Shown here: positions 1 through 5,756 of the stretch, piece by piece
How positions within the stretch are numbered: position 1 is the stretch's first letter
Layout: every line of letters begins with the position of its first letter
Assembly: GCA_002506255.1 (NCBI GenBank)
Contig: DAXF01000073.1
Coordinates: 1-8,413 of the forward strand
Length of the DNA stretch: 8,413 nt
DNA from: Methanomassiliicoccaceae archaeon UBA367
GTDB taxonomy: Archaea; Thermoplasmatota; Thermoplasmata; Methanomassiliicoccales; Methanomethylophilaceae
Direction of reading: 5' to 3'
Program-made: the position numbers and the translations under genes
Notes under the pieces: model-generated
Databases searched by the model: none
Told to the model about the DNA's origin: nothing
What the model saw: the letters and a program-made list of their open reading frames with translations, nothing else

Positions 1-481
1 TATCCGCCGCATCGAAGATCGCCTGCATCTCCTCATAGGTGTTCGTCCTGATCTGATGATCTCCCCTTTTGGGTGTCAGACGTCCCTTCGTGGCCTTCAT
101 GGATGGGATCACAGAATTATTCCAAAGTTTCAGATACGAGTTCAGTATGGCGAGGTATTTCCTCTTTGTAGATGCAGCAAAGTTTTGCTGCTTCATCCAC
201 ATTAGAAATCCCTCTATGTCCTCCGGACCGATGTGCCTAGGATCCGTCGTGCGGACCATCATATCATTCTTGAGCTGCTCGAAGACCCGGGCGAAGTAAC
301 GAAGCTTCTTCTCGTCCTCGTATAACGTAGATTCGGTTATGTACGGTATGCGTCGGGCTACGAAGTACCGTATACCGGCTACGAAGGGATACCTCCCTAA
401 TCGGACCTTCTTCAGATCCGTCTGCCTTAACCTTGCGGCCTCGGCGGAAGTGAGGGTGAGGTTGCTGCTGATGGTCTCTAT
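1..481 (-). CDS. Tyrosine recombinase (phage-type integrase), N-terminal part, cut by left window edge
   Basis: Only the N-terminal ~160 codons are in the window; the catalytic R-H-R-Y residues lie beyond position 1. Numbering from codon 481-479, residues ~50-125 match the helical SAM-like core-binding domain of tyrosine recombinases: a helix YEDEKKLRYFARVFEQLK, then the TDPRHIGPEDIEGFL turn, then STKRKYLAILNSYLKLW. Near residue 149 YEEMQAIFDAAD looks like the first helix of the catalytic domain. It would carry out site-specific integration or excision of the element. It lies downstream of the helicase gene on the same strand. The start is a problem: CAAAGGAG at 490-483 is a good ribosome binding site, but no ATG, GTG or TTG follows in frame until ATG at 262. 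The frame is open upstream to a TGA at 538-536, so an ATA (481), ATC (472) or other start must be assumed. The family call is from pattern recognition; the start is unresolved. Confidence 0.8.
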   Translation of the reverse strand, partial: METISSNLTLTSAEAARLRQTDLKKVRLGRYPFVAGIRYFVARRIPYITESTLYEDEKKLRYFARVFEQLKNDMMVRTTDPRHIGPEDIEGFLMWMKQQNFAASTKRKYLAILNSYLKLWNNSVIPSMKATKGRLTPKRGDHQIRTNTYEEMQAIFDAAD

Positions 482-495
482 GCTCCTTTGGGCTG

Positions 496-584
496 TTTTG
501 TTAACTATTTTAACTAAACCATATGTGCCAGATGGTCAGTTAAAATAATTTTAAAAGGGGTTTTTGAAGGGGTTTTGTTAACTA
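496..584. promoter_or_regulatory. AT-rich repeat-bearing spacer between helicase and integrase genes
   Basis: This AT-rich spacer separates the helicase stop (578) from the integrase. The 12-mer TTTTGTTAACTA occurs twice in direct orientation, at 496-507 and 573-584. Between them lie an inverted repeat GTTAA-CTATT-TTAAC (500-514), the palindrome TAAAATAATTTTA (541-553), and two near-identical steps of AAGGGGTTTT (about 555-576). It could hold the integrase promoter, a helicase terminator, or recombinase arm-binding sites. The sequence does not decide between these. Confidence 0.45.
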
Positions 585-2071
585 ATTTTCTCAGTCTTGA
601 TGATGTCGCGGAAGATTTTTGTCTTAGATTTAGCATATTTCTTCACATTATTGAAAAAAAGTGATGCGAAATCAGGGGAGGGTATCATGTACGATTTGTT
701 CTGCTCACCCCGCTCATACTTGAATCCGAGAGCATTGATCTTTGCCGTGACTGACTTCGTTGCTACAGGATCACGGGATGCGTTCCCTTGTTCCTGCAGT
801 ATCAAATTGAACCGATTCGCTATGTCTGTCGTGGAAATCTCCGCTACGGCCGCAGCGAATGCGCTGTAGTTCAGCAGCGGGTTCAGCCCTGCCGTTCTGT
901 TGAAGTTCTCCTCCACCAGCTCCATGAGCGAGACAAAGGCCATGGCCTCGGGCGTATCCATGTACACCTCACGATTGCTCTCTTTGTTGTCGAGGATCTC
1001 TTGGATGATACCACGTTCGCACCCAGTGACCTGGGCGATGCTGAGGAGAGTGCTGGCTATATTCCTGTCGCGCCCCCGTATCGCCGGGGATTCCGGAGGG
1101 AAGTCGTAAAGATTGGCGTAGTACCATCGCCCGTCCTCCAGCTTCGTTGTGAGGTACTTCCGGGTCAGTGCGATCTCCTTCTCGAAATTCACACTGCATT
1201 GATCATCAGGATAGGCTGCCGACCATAACTTCAGCAGATACAGATCGCGACGGATATCGTCCGGATTGCTCCTGTCGTGATAACCGTCATCATGCCAGTT
1301 ATCCAAGTCTCCGAATTCGATGTGCGCAGGCGCCGGCGTCATGTTGATGCGGATGCCCCTGTTGTAAACGTCCTCCGGGAGACCCACTCCGCGGATCAGG
1401 AGCGCCATGCTCGAGTATACATTATAGACGTAGTTGGACCTCCCCCGCGGATCTGCGCGTATCCATCGCTGCCCTCGCTCGAAGCATGATCTGATCATGG
1501 TGAAGATCTCGCCGCCCCTCTCTGAGGTCAAAGCATCGATCGCCTCGTCCATGATGATAGTGGCATCATAATCCTCGATCTCCCTTGCTATCGCCGCGGC
1601 TGAGCAGGAGATCCAACTCTCTGCATGATAGGTTACAAGTTCCAGACACTTCGCTAATGTAGATTTACCGGTTTCCGTTATCCCATCGGCGATTATGATG
1701 GGCGAGAAACGGAACCTGTCCCGGAAGTATGTGGAGATTATCCACATGGCCAGAAGCTCATAGGTCGAGTCCTTCCGAAGCCACACGTACCTCCTTAGAT
1801 AACGTATAATCGAAGCAGTTATCTCCTTCAGCGTTCGCAGCTCAGACCGCAGCATCCCGGGCGTACCTCCTTCCTGGAAGAGATCCCGAGGCAAGGGCCA
1901 TCTGTAGGTCATCCTCATCTCGATGGCCTCCCTCTCCTTGTTTGTATACTCCTTCGGGTCGTAGACCCGGGAGAGGTCCACTTCCGTTATGCTGCCTGGG
2001 TGCACCGTGAGCATGCACAGCTTGTCCTTGCGCATGAACGGCTCTATATATTTCGCTGTGAGCACGCTCAT
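578..2071 (-). CDS. AAA+/SF3-type replicative helicase, DUF3631-like, 497 aa
   Basis: Probable element-encoded replication helicase. The ATPase core shows Walker A GITETGKST (residues 130-138), Walker B TIIMDE (171-176, with D175 and E176), then an arginine-rich segment FERGQRWIRAD, and LIRGVGLPEDVYNRGIRINM (225-244), which matches the 'A-x-x-G-LP-x-x-x-x-R-x-I-x-I-x-M' sensor region of DUF3631/SF3-like plasmid helicases. The C-terminal ~80 residues (VTAKINALGFKYERGEQNKS and onward) look like a winged helix. I chose ATG at 2071 because GGAGGTG stands 5 nt upstream. The frame continues open to 2206, but that extension is proline/arginine-rich and overlaps the upstream gene. ATGA overlap with the upstream Cys-rich ORF (stop at 2068) implies translational coupling. 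No primase domain is visible, so priming is probably done by another protein. The family assignment is inferred from motif order. Confidence 0.83.
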   Translation of the reverse strand: MSVLTAKYIEPFMRKDKLCMLTVHPGSITEVDLSRVYDPKEYTNKEREAIEMRMTYRWPLPRDLFQEGGTPGMLRSELRTLKEITASIIRYLRRYVWLRKDSTYELLAMWIISTYFRDRFRFSPIIIADGITETGKSTLAKCLELVTYHAESWISCSAAAIAREIEDYDATIIMDEAIDALTSERGGEIFTMIRSCFERGQRWIRADPRGRSNYVYNVYSSMALLIRGVGLPEDVYNRGIRINMTPAPAHIEFGDLDNWHDDGYHDRSNPDDIRRDLYLLKLWSAAYPDDQCSVNFEKEIALTRKYLTTKLEDGRWYYANLYDFPPESPAIRGRDRNIASTLLSIAQVTGCERGIIQEILDNKESNREVYMDTPEAMAFVSLMELVEENFNRTAGLNPLLNYSAFAAAVAEISTTDIANRFNLILQEQGNASRDPVATKSVTAKINALGFKYERGEQNKSYMIPSPDFASLFFNNVKKYAKSKTKIFRDIIKTEKIS

Positions 2072-2364
2072 GCCGGCACCTCCTGCGGCCTGCGCCGGGC
2101 GTGGTGGTTGTAGAGATCGTACTGGGGTATGCGCGGACAGTCGCACCTCGACTCTGTTGCGAGCTCGACGGTGGCATGGCAGCGAAGTCCCGGCTTCAGT
2201 GGGCAAGCCCCTGCGGTTTCAGCCAGGGACCGTTCGTAAAGGCCGGCCCCCGGCATTCCCATTTTTCCTGACTTACTTCCCGTAGAAAATGTTTCACCCG
2301 GTGCATCCGTCGGTGAGAAAAAAGATGGGATGTTCCTGGCGCACCGGGTCCGATCGGAGATCAT
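2068..2364 (-). CDS. Small Cys/His-rich protein, probable zinc binder, up to 98 aa
   Basis: Unrecognised small protein. The C-terminal half carries likely metal ligands: C54, C62-H63, C74-x-C76 and H87-H88, followed by an arginine-rich tail. This suggests a zinc finger that binds nucleic acid or the helicase encoded next. Two starts are plausible. ATG at 2364 overlaps the stop of the preceding gene as ATGA and has GGAG 7 nt upstream, giving 98 aa. ATG at 2262 or 2256, behind CAGGAAAA, would give about 62-64 aa and remove a Ser/Gly-rich, probably disordered N-terminus. Its stop overlaps the helicase start as ATGA. Overlapping junctions on both sides are the best evidence that it is translated. 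Function unknown. Confidence 0.55.
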   Translation of the reverse strand: MISDRTRCARNIPSFFSPTDAPGETFSTGSKSGKMGMPGAGLYERSLAETAGACPLKPGLRCHATVELATESRCDCPRIPQYDLYNHHARRRPQEVPA

Positions 2365-2585
2365 GGCAGAACTCCGTCAGCGTGAAAGGCCACAGACTTG
2401 GCGATGTCGTTCTTTGATATGCGTTCCTTGCAAACGGGACAGAGGGTCTCCAGATAGGGCGTCCATCCTTTATCGATGGCCGCACCTCGACCGGCGGATC
2501 TGTTTACAGCATCGACGCATAGAGTATGTTCGCAGATGTCGCAAACAAAGTGCATCGTGCAACTGAATCTCAAAACTTCGGACAT
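2361..2585 (-). CDS. Small zinc-ribbon protein, 74 aa
   Basis: A compact zinc-ribbon protein. It has one CxxC pair in FVCDIC (C15, C18), an extra C23, and a second pair in LCPVC (C49, C52), separated by an AxxxGW-type stretch (AAIDKGW). The layout CDIC-(about 30 residues, GW)-CPVC is common among short zinc-binding proteins of phages and mobile elements, usually without known function. The ATG at 2585 has a strong GGAGGT ribosome binding site overlapping the stop of the upstream 77-aa gene (2588). Its stop overlaps the next gene's ATG as ATGA. It lies in the replication operon, so a role in DNA handling or protein-protein contact with the helicase is possible but not shown. Confidence 0.78.
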   Translation of the reverse strand: MSEVLRFSCTMHFVCDICEHTLCVDAVNRSAGRGAAIDKGWTPYLETLCPVCKERISKNDIAKSVAFHADGVLP

Positions 2586-2587
2586 CT

Positions 2588-2821
2588 TCAGACCTCCTCA
2601 TCCAGCCCAGTAAGGCCCTTGAGCGCGAGAATCGCCTCGGTGAGCGCCTCGTCCGCCCGGACCAGTCTGGCATTCAATATGCTGTAGTCGATCGCGTCCC
2701 CGATCTCCTGCAAGGTGAAAACATGAGTTCCCAACCTCGGAGCCGGGGGCACAAGTCTCCTGCGCTCCATGCGGACCCTGACAAGGGCTTCCCTGCAGGA
2801 GGATATCGTGTCCTCGATCAT
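2588..2821 (-). CDS. Hypothetical helical protein, 77 aa
   Basis: I do not recognise this protein. It reads as two amphipathic helical stretches: residues 1-25, with a basic cluster VRMERRRL, and residues ~36-72 (LQEIGDAIDYSILNARLVRA, then a second leucine/alanine-rich helix), joined by a proline-rich PPAPRLG turn. There is no signal peptide, no membrane segment and no metal motif. The ATG at 2821 overlaps the stop of the AbrB-like gene (ATGA). The stop is 2 nt before the next gene's ATG, with that gene's GGAGGT inside its last codons. It sits between a DNA-binding regulator and a zinc-ribbon protein in one operon. A small helical partner protein is the most that can be suggested. Confidence 0.7.
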   Translation of the reverse strand: MIEDTISSCREALVRVRMERRRLVPPAPRLGTHVFTLQEIGDAIDYSILNARLVRADEALTEAILALKGLTGLDEEV

Positions 2822-2976
2822 GCCTTCACTTCCGACTTCTCGATGACAATCCTTCCGGACTCATAGCTGAAGACGATGACGTCTCCGGCTACGAGACCTC
2901 CGAGGATGTCGGCGATCTTAGGCGGTACGGTTATCCGACGTGCGGACGTCACGGGCGTGGTTACGATGGTGGTCAT
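2818..2976 (-). CDS. AbrB/SpoVT-type swapped-hairpin transcription regulator, 52 aa
   Basis: A complete 52-residue protein with the classic AbrB/SpoVT β-hairpin pattern. It has 'SARRITVPPKIADIL' followed by 'GLVAGDVIVFSYESGRIVIE', corresponding to the family consensus of a basic strand, V-P-x-x-I, a short helix, G-D, then two strands. Such proteins dimerise and bind DNA, as antitoxins or as autoregulators of mobile-element operons. The ATG at 2976 is preceded by AAGGTG (2987-2982). It is the first gene of the leftward replication operon and overlaps the next gene by ATGA. No toxin-like partner (VapC, MazF, Doc) is seen beside it, so an operon-control role is more likely than a toxin-antitoxin role. 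It probably binds palindromes in the divergent spacer at 2977-3091. Confidence 0.85.
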   Translation of the reverse strand: MTTIVTTPVTSARRITVPPKIADILGGLVAGDVIVFSYESGRIVIEKSEVKA

Positions 2977-2997
2977 TATTACACCTTGCACATATGC

Positions 2998-3011
2998 AGG
3001 TTATACAACCT
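2998..3011. promoter_or_regulatory. Palindrome AGGTT-ATAC-AACCT, candidate operator for the leftward promoter
   Basis: A 14-bp inverted repeat with 5-bp perfect arms lies between the putative minus-strand TATA element (3011-3017) and the AbrB-like start codon. A bound protein would block leftward initiation. Autoregulation by the AbrB-like protein is an inference. Confidence 0.4.
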
Positions 3012-3046
3012 ATTTAACCTTTCACTGTTGAAATATTATGTTTGAT

Positions 3047-3070
3047 ATGTGAATCAAATTCGATTTACAT
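3047..3070. promoter_or_regulatory. 24-bp imperfect palindrome, candidate operator over the rightward TATA element
   Basis: The arms ATGTGAATC (3047-3055) and GATTTACAT (3062-3070) surround AAATTC. Of 12 base pairs of symmetry, 10 match. The right arm coincides with the best TATA candidate for the winged-helix gene, so a dimeric repressor bound here would occlude TBP. The binder is most likely the winged-helix protein or the AbrB-like protein. Confidence 0.5.
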
Positions 3071-3081
3071 TGCATATTGCT

Positions 3082-3093
3082 ATACTGCAGTAT
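3082..3093. promoter_or_regulatory. Perfect 12-bp palindrome ATACTGCAGTAT across the winged-helix start codon
   Basis: A perfect palindrome overlaps the first two bases of the ATG at 3092. For a leaderless gene this also covers the transcription start. It could be an operator or initiator-binding site. A 12-bp perfect palindrome can occur by chance in this length of DNA, so the position is what makes it notable. Confidence 0.4.
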
Positions 3094-3421
3094 GGCCAAA
3101 TCCGTCCTATCGGCATCGAATAGCGTGGCTGTTCTTGTTTCGTTACAATCTAAGGGCGGACGGTCTTATGCCAGTCTTCTGGTAGAAGATGTAGGAAATT
3201 ACAACTCAGTCAAGTCAGCAGCTAAAAGACTTGAAGAGGAGGGCCTCTTAACTATATCTGAATTAGATTCTGGAAACATCCTCTACGAGCTCACGGATCT
3301 CGGCCGCCGCGTAGCTGCCGAGCTCAAGAGGGCCGAGGACGTCCTCGCCGGGTTGGATCCGGAGGAATCGATGCCGATGGATTACGAGGCACCTGAGGGG
3401 AAAGGGAGTGCGGTAAGATGA
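3092..3421 (+). CDS. Winged-helix DNA-binding regulator, 109 aa
   Basis: Small winged-helix-turn-helix protein of archaeal type. Residues ~15-35 form the first helices, NYNSVKSAAKRLEEEGLL (36-53) is the recognition helix with its 'RLEEEGLL' end, and TISELDSGNILYELTDLG (54-71) is the β-wing leading into the final helix. The last ~25 residues are acidic and probably disordered. I chose ATG at 3092 over a TTG at 3077 because no ribosome binding site precedes either, and a TATA-like element sits at the distance expected for leaderless transcription. It starts the rightward operon, and its TGA (3419-3421) overlaps an ATGATG that begins the next reading frame. It likely regulates its own operon and possibly the leftward replication operon. 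The first ~150 bp are more AT-rich than the rest of the gene. Confidence 0.8.
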   Translation: MAKSVLSASNSVAVLVSLQSKGGRSYASLLVEDVGNYNSVKSAAKRLEEEGLLTISELDSGNILYELTDLGRRVAAELKRAEDVLAGLDPEESMPMDYEAPEGKGSAVR

Positions 3422-3481
3422 TGTCCATCGATCTTGTAGACCGGACTGGAAGCGGATCCTGAAGAAACACTTTCATATGTT

Positions 3482-3787
3482 GTGGAAAAATACAACAGAA
3501 TCGAGACGGAAAGACTCGCGAAACTCGCGGAAGAGAAGAAAAAGAAGGACAAAGGCGAATCTGGTGAAATTGACATAAATCCCCTATCTGTTGATGACGA
3601 AGGGCCGGACTATTCCAAGGATTTGGAGAACAAATTCGAGGAACATACGCAATTCTATGTTCGAATCATGACAGTCATGGAAAGGTTCATGAAGGAAGAG
3701 GGGCTCTTTACCACGTTCGAAAGAATGAGGAGCAACCTCAAATCAGAGCTAGCGAAGAGTGCGAAAGATGAAGATACTGTTGGTTGA
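3482..3787 (+). CDS. Small charged helical protein, 101+ aa, 5' end apparently frameshifted
   Basis: Unrecognised, very charged protein. A Lys/Glu-rich helix (RIETERLAKLAEEKKKKDKG) is followed by an acidic linker and a second helical segment (residues ~50-95, with FYVRIMTVMERFMKEEGLF). It has coiled-coil character and no catalytic motif. GTG at 3482 has no ribosome binding site, yet the same frame reads sensibly upstream to about 3440 (TGLEADPEETLSYVVEKYN). A well-placed ATGATG at 3418-3423 overlaps the preceding stop and reads MSIDLVDRTG in another frame before TGA at 3460. A single +1 shift between about 3440 and 3459 would join them into a natural ~122-residue protein. That could be a sequencing error, a real mutation or recoding. 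Its 3' end overlaps the radical SAM gene by 20 nt, so it probably works with that enzyme. Confidence 0.6.
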   Translation: MEKYNRIETERLAKLAEEKKKKDKGESGEIDINPLSVDDEGPDYSKDLENKFEEHTQFYVRIMTVMERFMKEEGLFTTFERMRSNLKSELAKSAKDEDTVG

Positions 3788-5369
3788 GCCGGACTATAAT
3801 AACAAGTTCCCACCGATAGGTCTGATGAAAATCTCCACATATTACAAGGAGAAGGGGGACTTCGTGGAGTTCTGCAAAGGTCTGCCGTCCCACCATCAAA
3901 TTATCAGCTCGGACAAGATCTTCATCACGTCCCTTTTCACGTTCTACTACGATAAAACCGTCGAGACAGTTAACCACATCCGGAACTTCGCTTCCGACGA
4001 CAGCATCTACCTGGGCGGCATAGCGGCAACGATAATGGCCGATCGATTCAGAAAGGATATCGGAGAGGTCAACATACAGATCGGGCAGCGAAAAAACTCC
4101 GAAGGCATGGGTTATGAGGATGACATAAACATCGACGAGCTACCTCTGGACTACGACATATTGGACGACATAATGTACCGGTACCCTATGGAGGACAACT
4201 TCTTCGCATACTCAACCAGGGGCTGCCGCAACAAATGCAAATTCTGCGCAGTCAGCAAACTGGAGCCTGAATTCAAGACAACGAACAATCTCGTCGAGCA
4301 GATAAACACCGTACGGGAGAAGTTCGGCGACAAACGCAACATCCTCCTAATGGACAATAACGTCCTGTACTCTAAGGATCTCGCGAACATAGCTACTGAT
4401 CTCAAGTCCCTAGGCTTTGAGAACGGCGTCAAGAACTTCGTCAAGCCGAACCCTCTGCATGTTCAGATGCAGAAGATAGAGCGCAGGATGAAAACAGGCA
4501 ACAACCTGCAGTGGGTGCTCTATCACCTGACAGAATTCCTGAGGTCGTTCCGGACCCGCGTAACATCCGATGAGAAGGCCAAGGCATTGGACGCCATCCT
4601 GGAAGAGCTGAACGAGAACATGATCTACAGCAAGGAGCGTATCAGGATTCTCTGGGAGAACTATGACACGCTTACGGAGATAACGGAGACGTATCTGCAC
4701 AAGATGAAGCTACAGAGGTACGTCGACTTCAACCAGGGGATAGATGCCCGGGCCCTTACAGAAGAGAGGATGGAGATCATCTCCCCCCTGCCGATACGCC
4801 CGTTCCGCCTAGCCTATGACAACATAAAGTTCACTAGCGAGTATCAAAAGGCCTTCAAGACGGCCTACAAGCACGGTGTGCGCCATTTCTCCAACTATAT
4901 GCTGTACAACTACGACGAGAAGCCGGAAGACCTCTGGAACAGGCTGGAGAACAACATCAATCTCTATAAAGAACTGCCGGAGGCAAAGCTGTTCTCATTC
5001 CCCATGAAGTACGCCCCCATCGATCAGACCGACAGGAAATACGTCGGAAAGCATTGGACAAAGAAACAGCTCGGCGCAATGAATGTGATCCTGAACGTGA
5101 CGCGCGGCATAGTGATGGCCGAGGACGATTTCTTTCACAGAGCCTACGGTAATAACCCAGAGGAGTTCCTGAGAATACTTGCCATGCCAGACGAATACAT
5201 AAAGTACAGAAACAACTACGAGGAGAACGGCATGGCCCAGGAATGGTTGAATGAATACGATTCTTTGGACGAAACTCAGCAAAGTCTACTGTTGAATGTG
5301 TTGAGTGATAAAAGTTTGAAAGCGCCGGAGTCGTTAAACAGCATACTTAGACATTATTCCGGTGCCTAA
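3768..5369 (+). CDS. Radical SAM protein with N-terminal B12-binding-like domain, 533 aa
   Basis: Residues 1-~115 resemble the Rossmann-like B12-binding domain found before many radical SAM domains: MKILLVEPDYNNKFPPIGL, and later YLGGIAATIMA. The usual DxHxxG cobalamin histidine is not evident. Residues 148-165 carry the [4Fe-4S] motif CRNKCKFC (C153, C157, C160). After NILLMDNNV there is a helical insertion at about residues 225-315, then FNQGIDARAL, LPIRPFRLAYD, SNYMLYNY, a FSFPMKYAPID stretch, and DRKYVGKHW, a conserved-looking C-terminal region. It should cleave S-adenosylmethionine to a 5'-deoxyadenosyl radical; the substrate is unknown. ATG at 3768 is preferred over GTG at 3759 because MKILLVEP is the natural β-strand start. 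It overlaps the small helical gene by 20 nt and ends the rightward operon. It is not a typical replication or virion gene, so it is a cargo candidate. Confidence 0.88.
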   Translation: MKILLVEPDYNNKFPPIGLMKISTYYKEKGDFVEFCKGLPSHHQIISSDKIFITSLFTFYYDKTVETVNHIRNFASDDSIYLGGIAATIMADRFRKDIGEVNIQIGQRKNSEGMGYEDDINIDELPLDYDILDDIMYRYPMEDNFFAYSTRGCRNKCKFCAVSKLEPEFKTTNNLVEQINTVREKFGDKRNILLMDNNVLYSKDLANIATDLKSLGFENGVKNFVKPNPLHVQMQKIERRMKTGNNLQWVLYHLTEFLRSFRTRVTSDEKAKALDAILEELNENMIYSKERIRILWENYDTLTEITETYLHKMKLQRYVDFNQGIDARALTEERMEIISPLPIRPFRLAYDNIKFTSEYQKAFKTAYKHGVRHFSNYMLYNYDEKPEDLWNRLENNINLYKELPEAKLFSFPMKYAPIDQTDRKYVGKHWTKKQLGAMNVILNVTRGIVMAEDDFFHRAYGNNPEEFLRILAMPDEYIKYRNNYEENGMAQEWLNEYDSLDETQQSLLLNVLSDKSLKAPESLNSILRHYSGA

Positions 5370-5508
5370 ATAATCTCCGCTATGGCGGAAATCACAGGAC
5401 AGGTACCACGATACTCTGCGTGAATATCTCGACGTCATCTGTCATACTTCTGTCCGGATATCTCTGAAAATATCTGCAGGGTCCTTCCGGGAAAATACGT
5501 CAAATGAC
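5370..5508. other. Non-coding stretch after the radical SAM gene
   Basis: No convincing gene is seen on either strand. A short stem TCCGC-TATG-GCGGA lies at 5376-5389, seven bases after the radical SAM stop codon, but no T-run follows it, so it is at best a weak terminator or mRNA-end structure. The stretch, together with the doubtful tiny ORFs to its right, separates convergent operons. The next pyrimidine tract on the plus strand is at about 5696-5720. Confidence 0.4.
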
Positions 5509-5628
5509 TTAATCAAAAGAGGTTACACATAAAATCTGCGGCCTGCTGCAGGGGGATCTCTCATTTCTACTGCGGCGTGAAAACTTCCTCTCCGCATACC
5601 TATCAAGGCATGACGACAGCGACCTCAT
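5509..5628 (-). CDS. Possible tiny basic ORF, 39 aa
   Basis: An ATG at 5628 overlaps the stop of the upstream 43-aa ORF as ATGA and opens 39 codons rich in Arg and Ser (for example LDRYAERKFSRRSRNE). No ribosome binding site is visible and no family is recognised. The overlap is the only evidence, so it may be chance. Confidence 0.2.
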   Translation of the reverse strand: MRSLSSCLDRYAERKFSRRSRNERSPCSRPQILCVTSFD

Positions 5629-5756
5629 CCATGTCTCAATATGTCTGAACACGTTATGCCTTTAATCGGGCTGTAAAGCGGGTTCCTGGGCATGTCCTTT
5701 TTTCTCCCCTTCTTTTTGTTGCTGCAGTGCCCTTCTTCTCTCAATTTTGCAGCCAT
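5625..5756 (-). CDS. Possible small basic protein, 43 aa
   Basis: The ATG at 5756 is embedded in TGATG with the stop of the 51-aa ORF, suggesting termination-reinitiation. The predicted peptide begins MAAKLREEG, continues with a lysine-rich segment (NKKKGRKKD) and ends with NPLYSPIKGITCSDILRHG. It has no recognisable domain. The basic centre would suit nucleic-acid or membrane-surface contact. The A-rich stretch that encodes the lysines is also the only long pyrimidine tract on the opposite strand (5696-5720), so it might instead be a terminator for the rightward operon. Confidence 0.35.
   Translation of the reverse strand: MAAKLREEGHCSNKKKGRKKDMPRNPLYSPIKGITCSDILRHG
5698..5720 (+). terminator. 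Pyrimidine/T-rich tract, possible archaeal oligo-T terminator for the rightward operon
   Basis: On the plus strand a TTTTTT run (5698-5703) is followed by CTCCCC and TTCTTTTTG. Archaeal RNA polymerase terminates at oligo-T without needing a hairpin. It is more than 320 bp past the radical SAM stop, which is far, and it overlaps a possible minus-strand small ORF. Confidence 0.25.

Larger units (their letters stand above)
2977..3091. promoter_or_regulatory. Divergent control region between AbrB-like and winged-helix genes
   Basis: This 115-bp AT-rich spacer separates two divergently transcribed regulator genes. On the minus strand, TTAAATA (complement of 3011-3017) lies about 38 bp before the AbrB-like ATG and could act as a TATA box giving a short leader with AAGGTG. 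On the plus strand, GATTTACAT (3062-3070) ends about 22 bp before the winged-helix ATG, as expected for a TATA element of a leaderless transcript. Three palindromes, listed separately, lie here or over its edge, which suggests reciprocal or autoregulatory control by the two regulators. Confidence 0.6.

Noticed and set aside
788..1228. A 146-codon plus-strand open frame opposite the helicase gene
   Set aside because: No ribosome binding site, no domain-like sequence, and it mirrors the C-terminal half of the helicase gene.
2072..2206. N-terminal extension of the helicase to 2206
   Set aside because: The extension is Pro/Arg-rich, overlaps the upstream Cys-rich ORF, and the internal ATG at 2071 has an ideal GGAGGTG and ATGA coupling.
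2818..2976. Toxin-antitoxin pair headed by the AbrB-like gene
   Set aside because: The adjacent 77-aa protein lacks VapC (PIN), MazF or Doc motifs, so no toxin can be supported.
5542..5552. CCTGC-T-GCAGG palindrome
   Set aside because: One-base centre cannot form a hairpin, no gene start is near, and an 11-bp palindrome alone is weak evidence of function.
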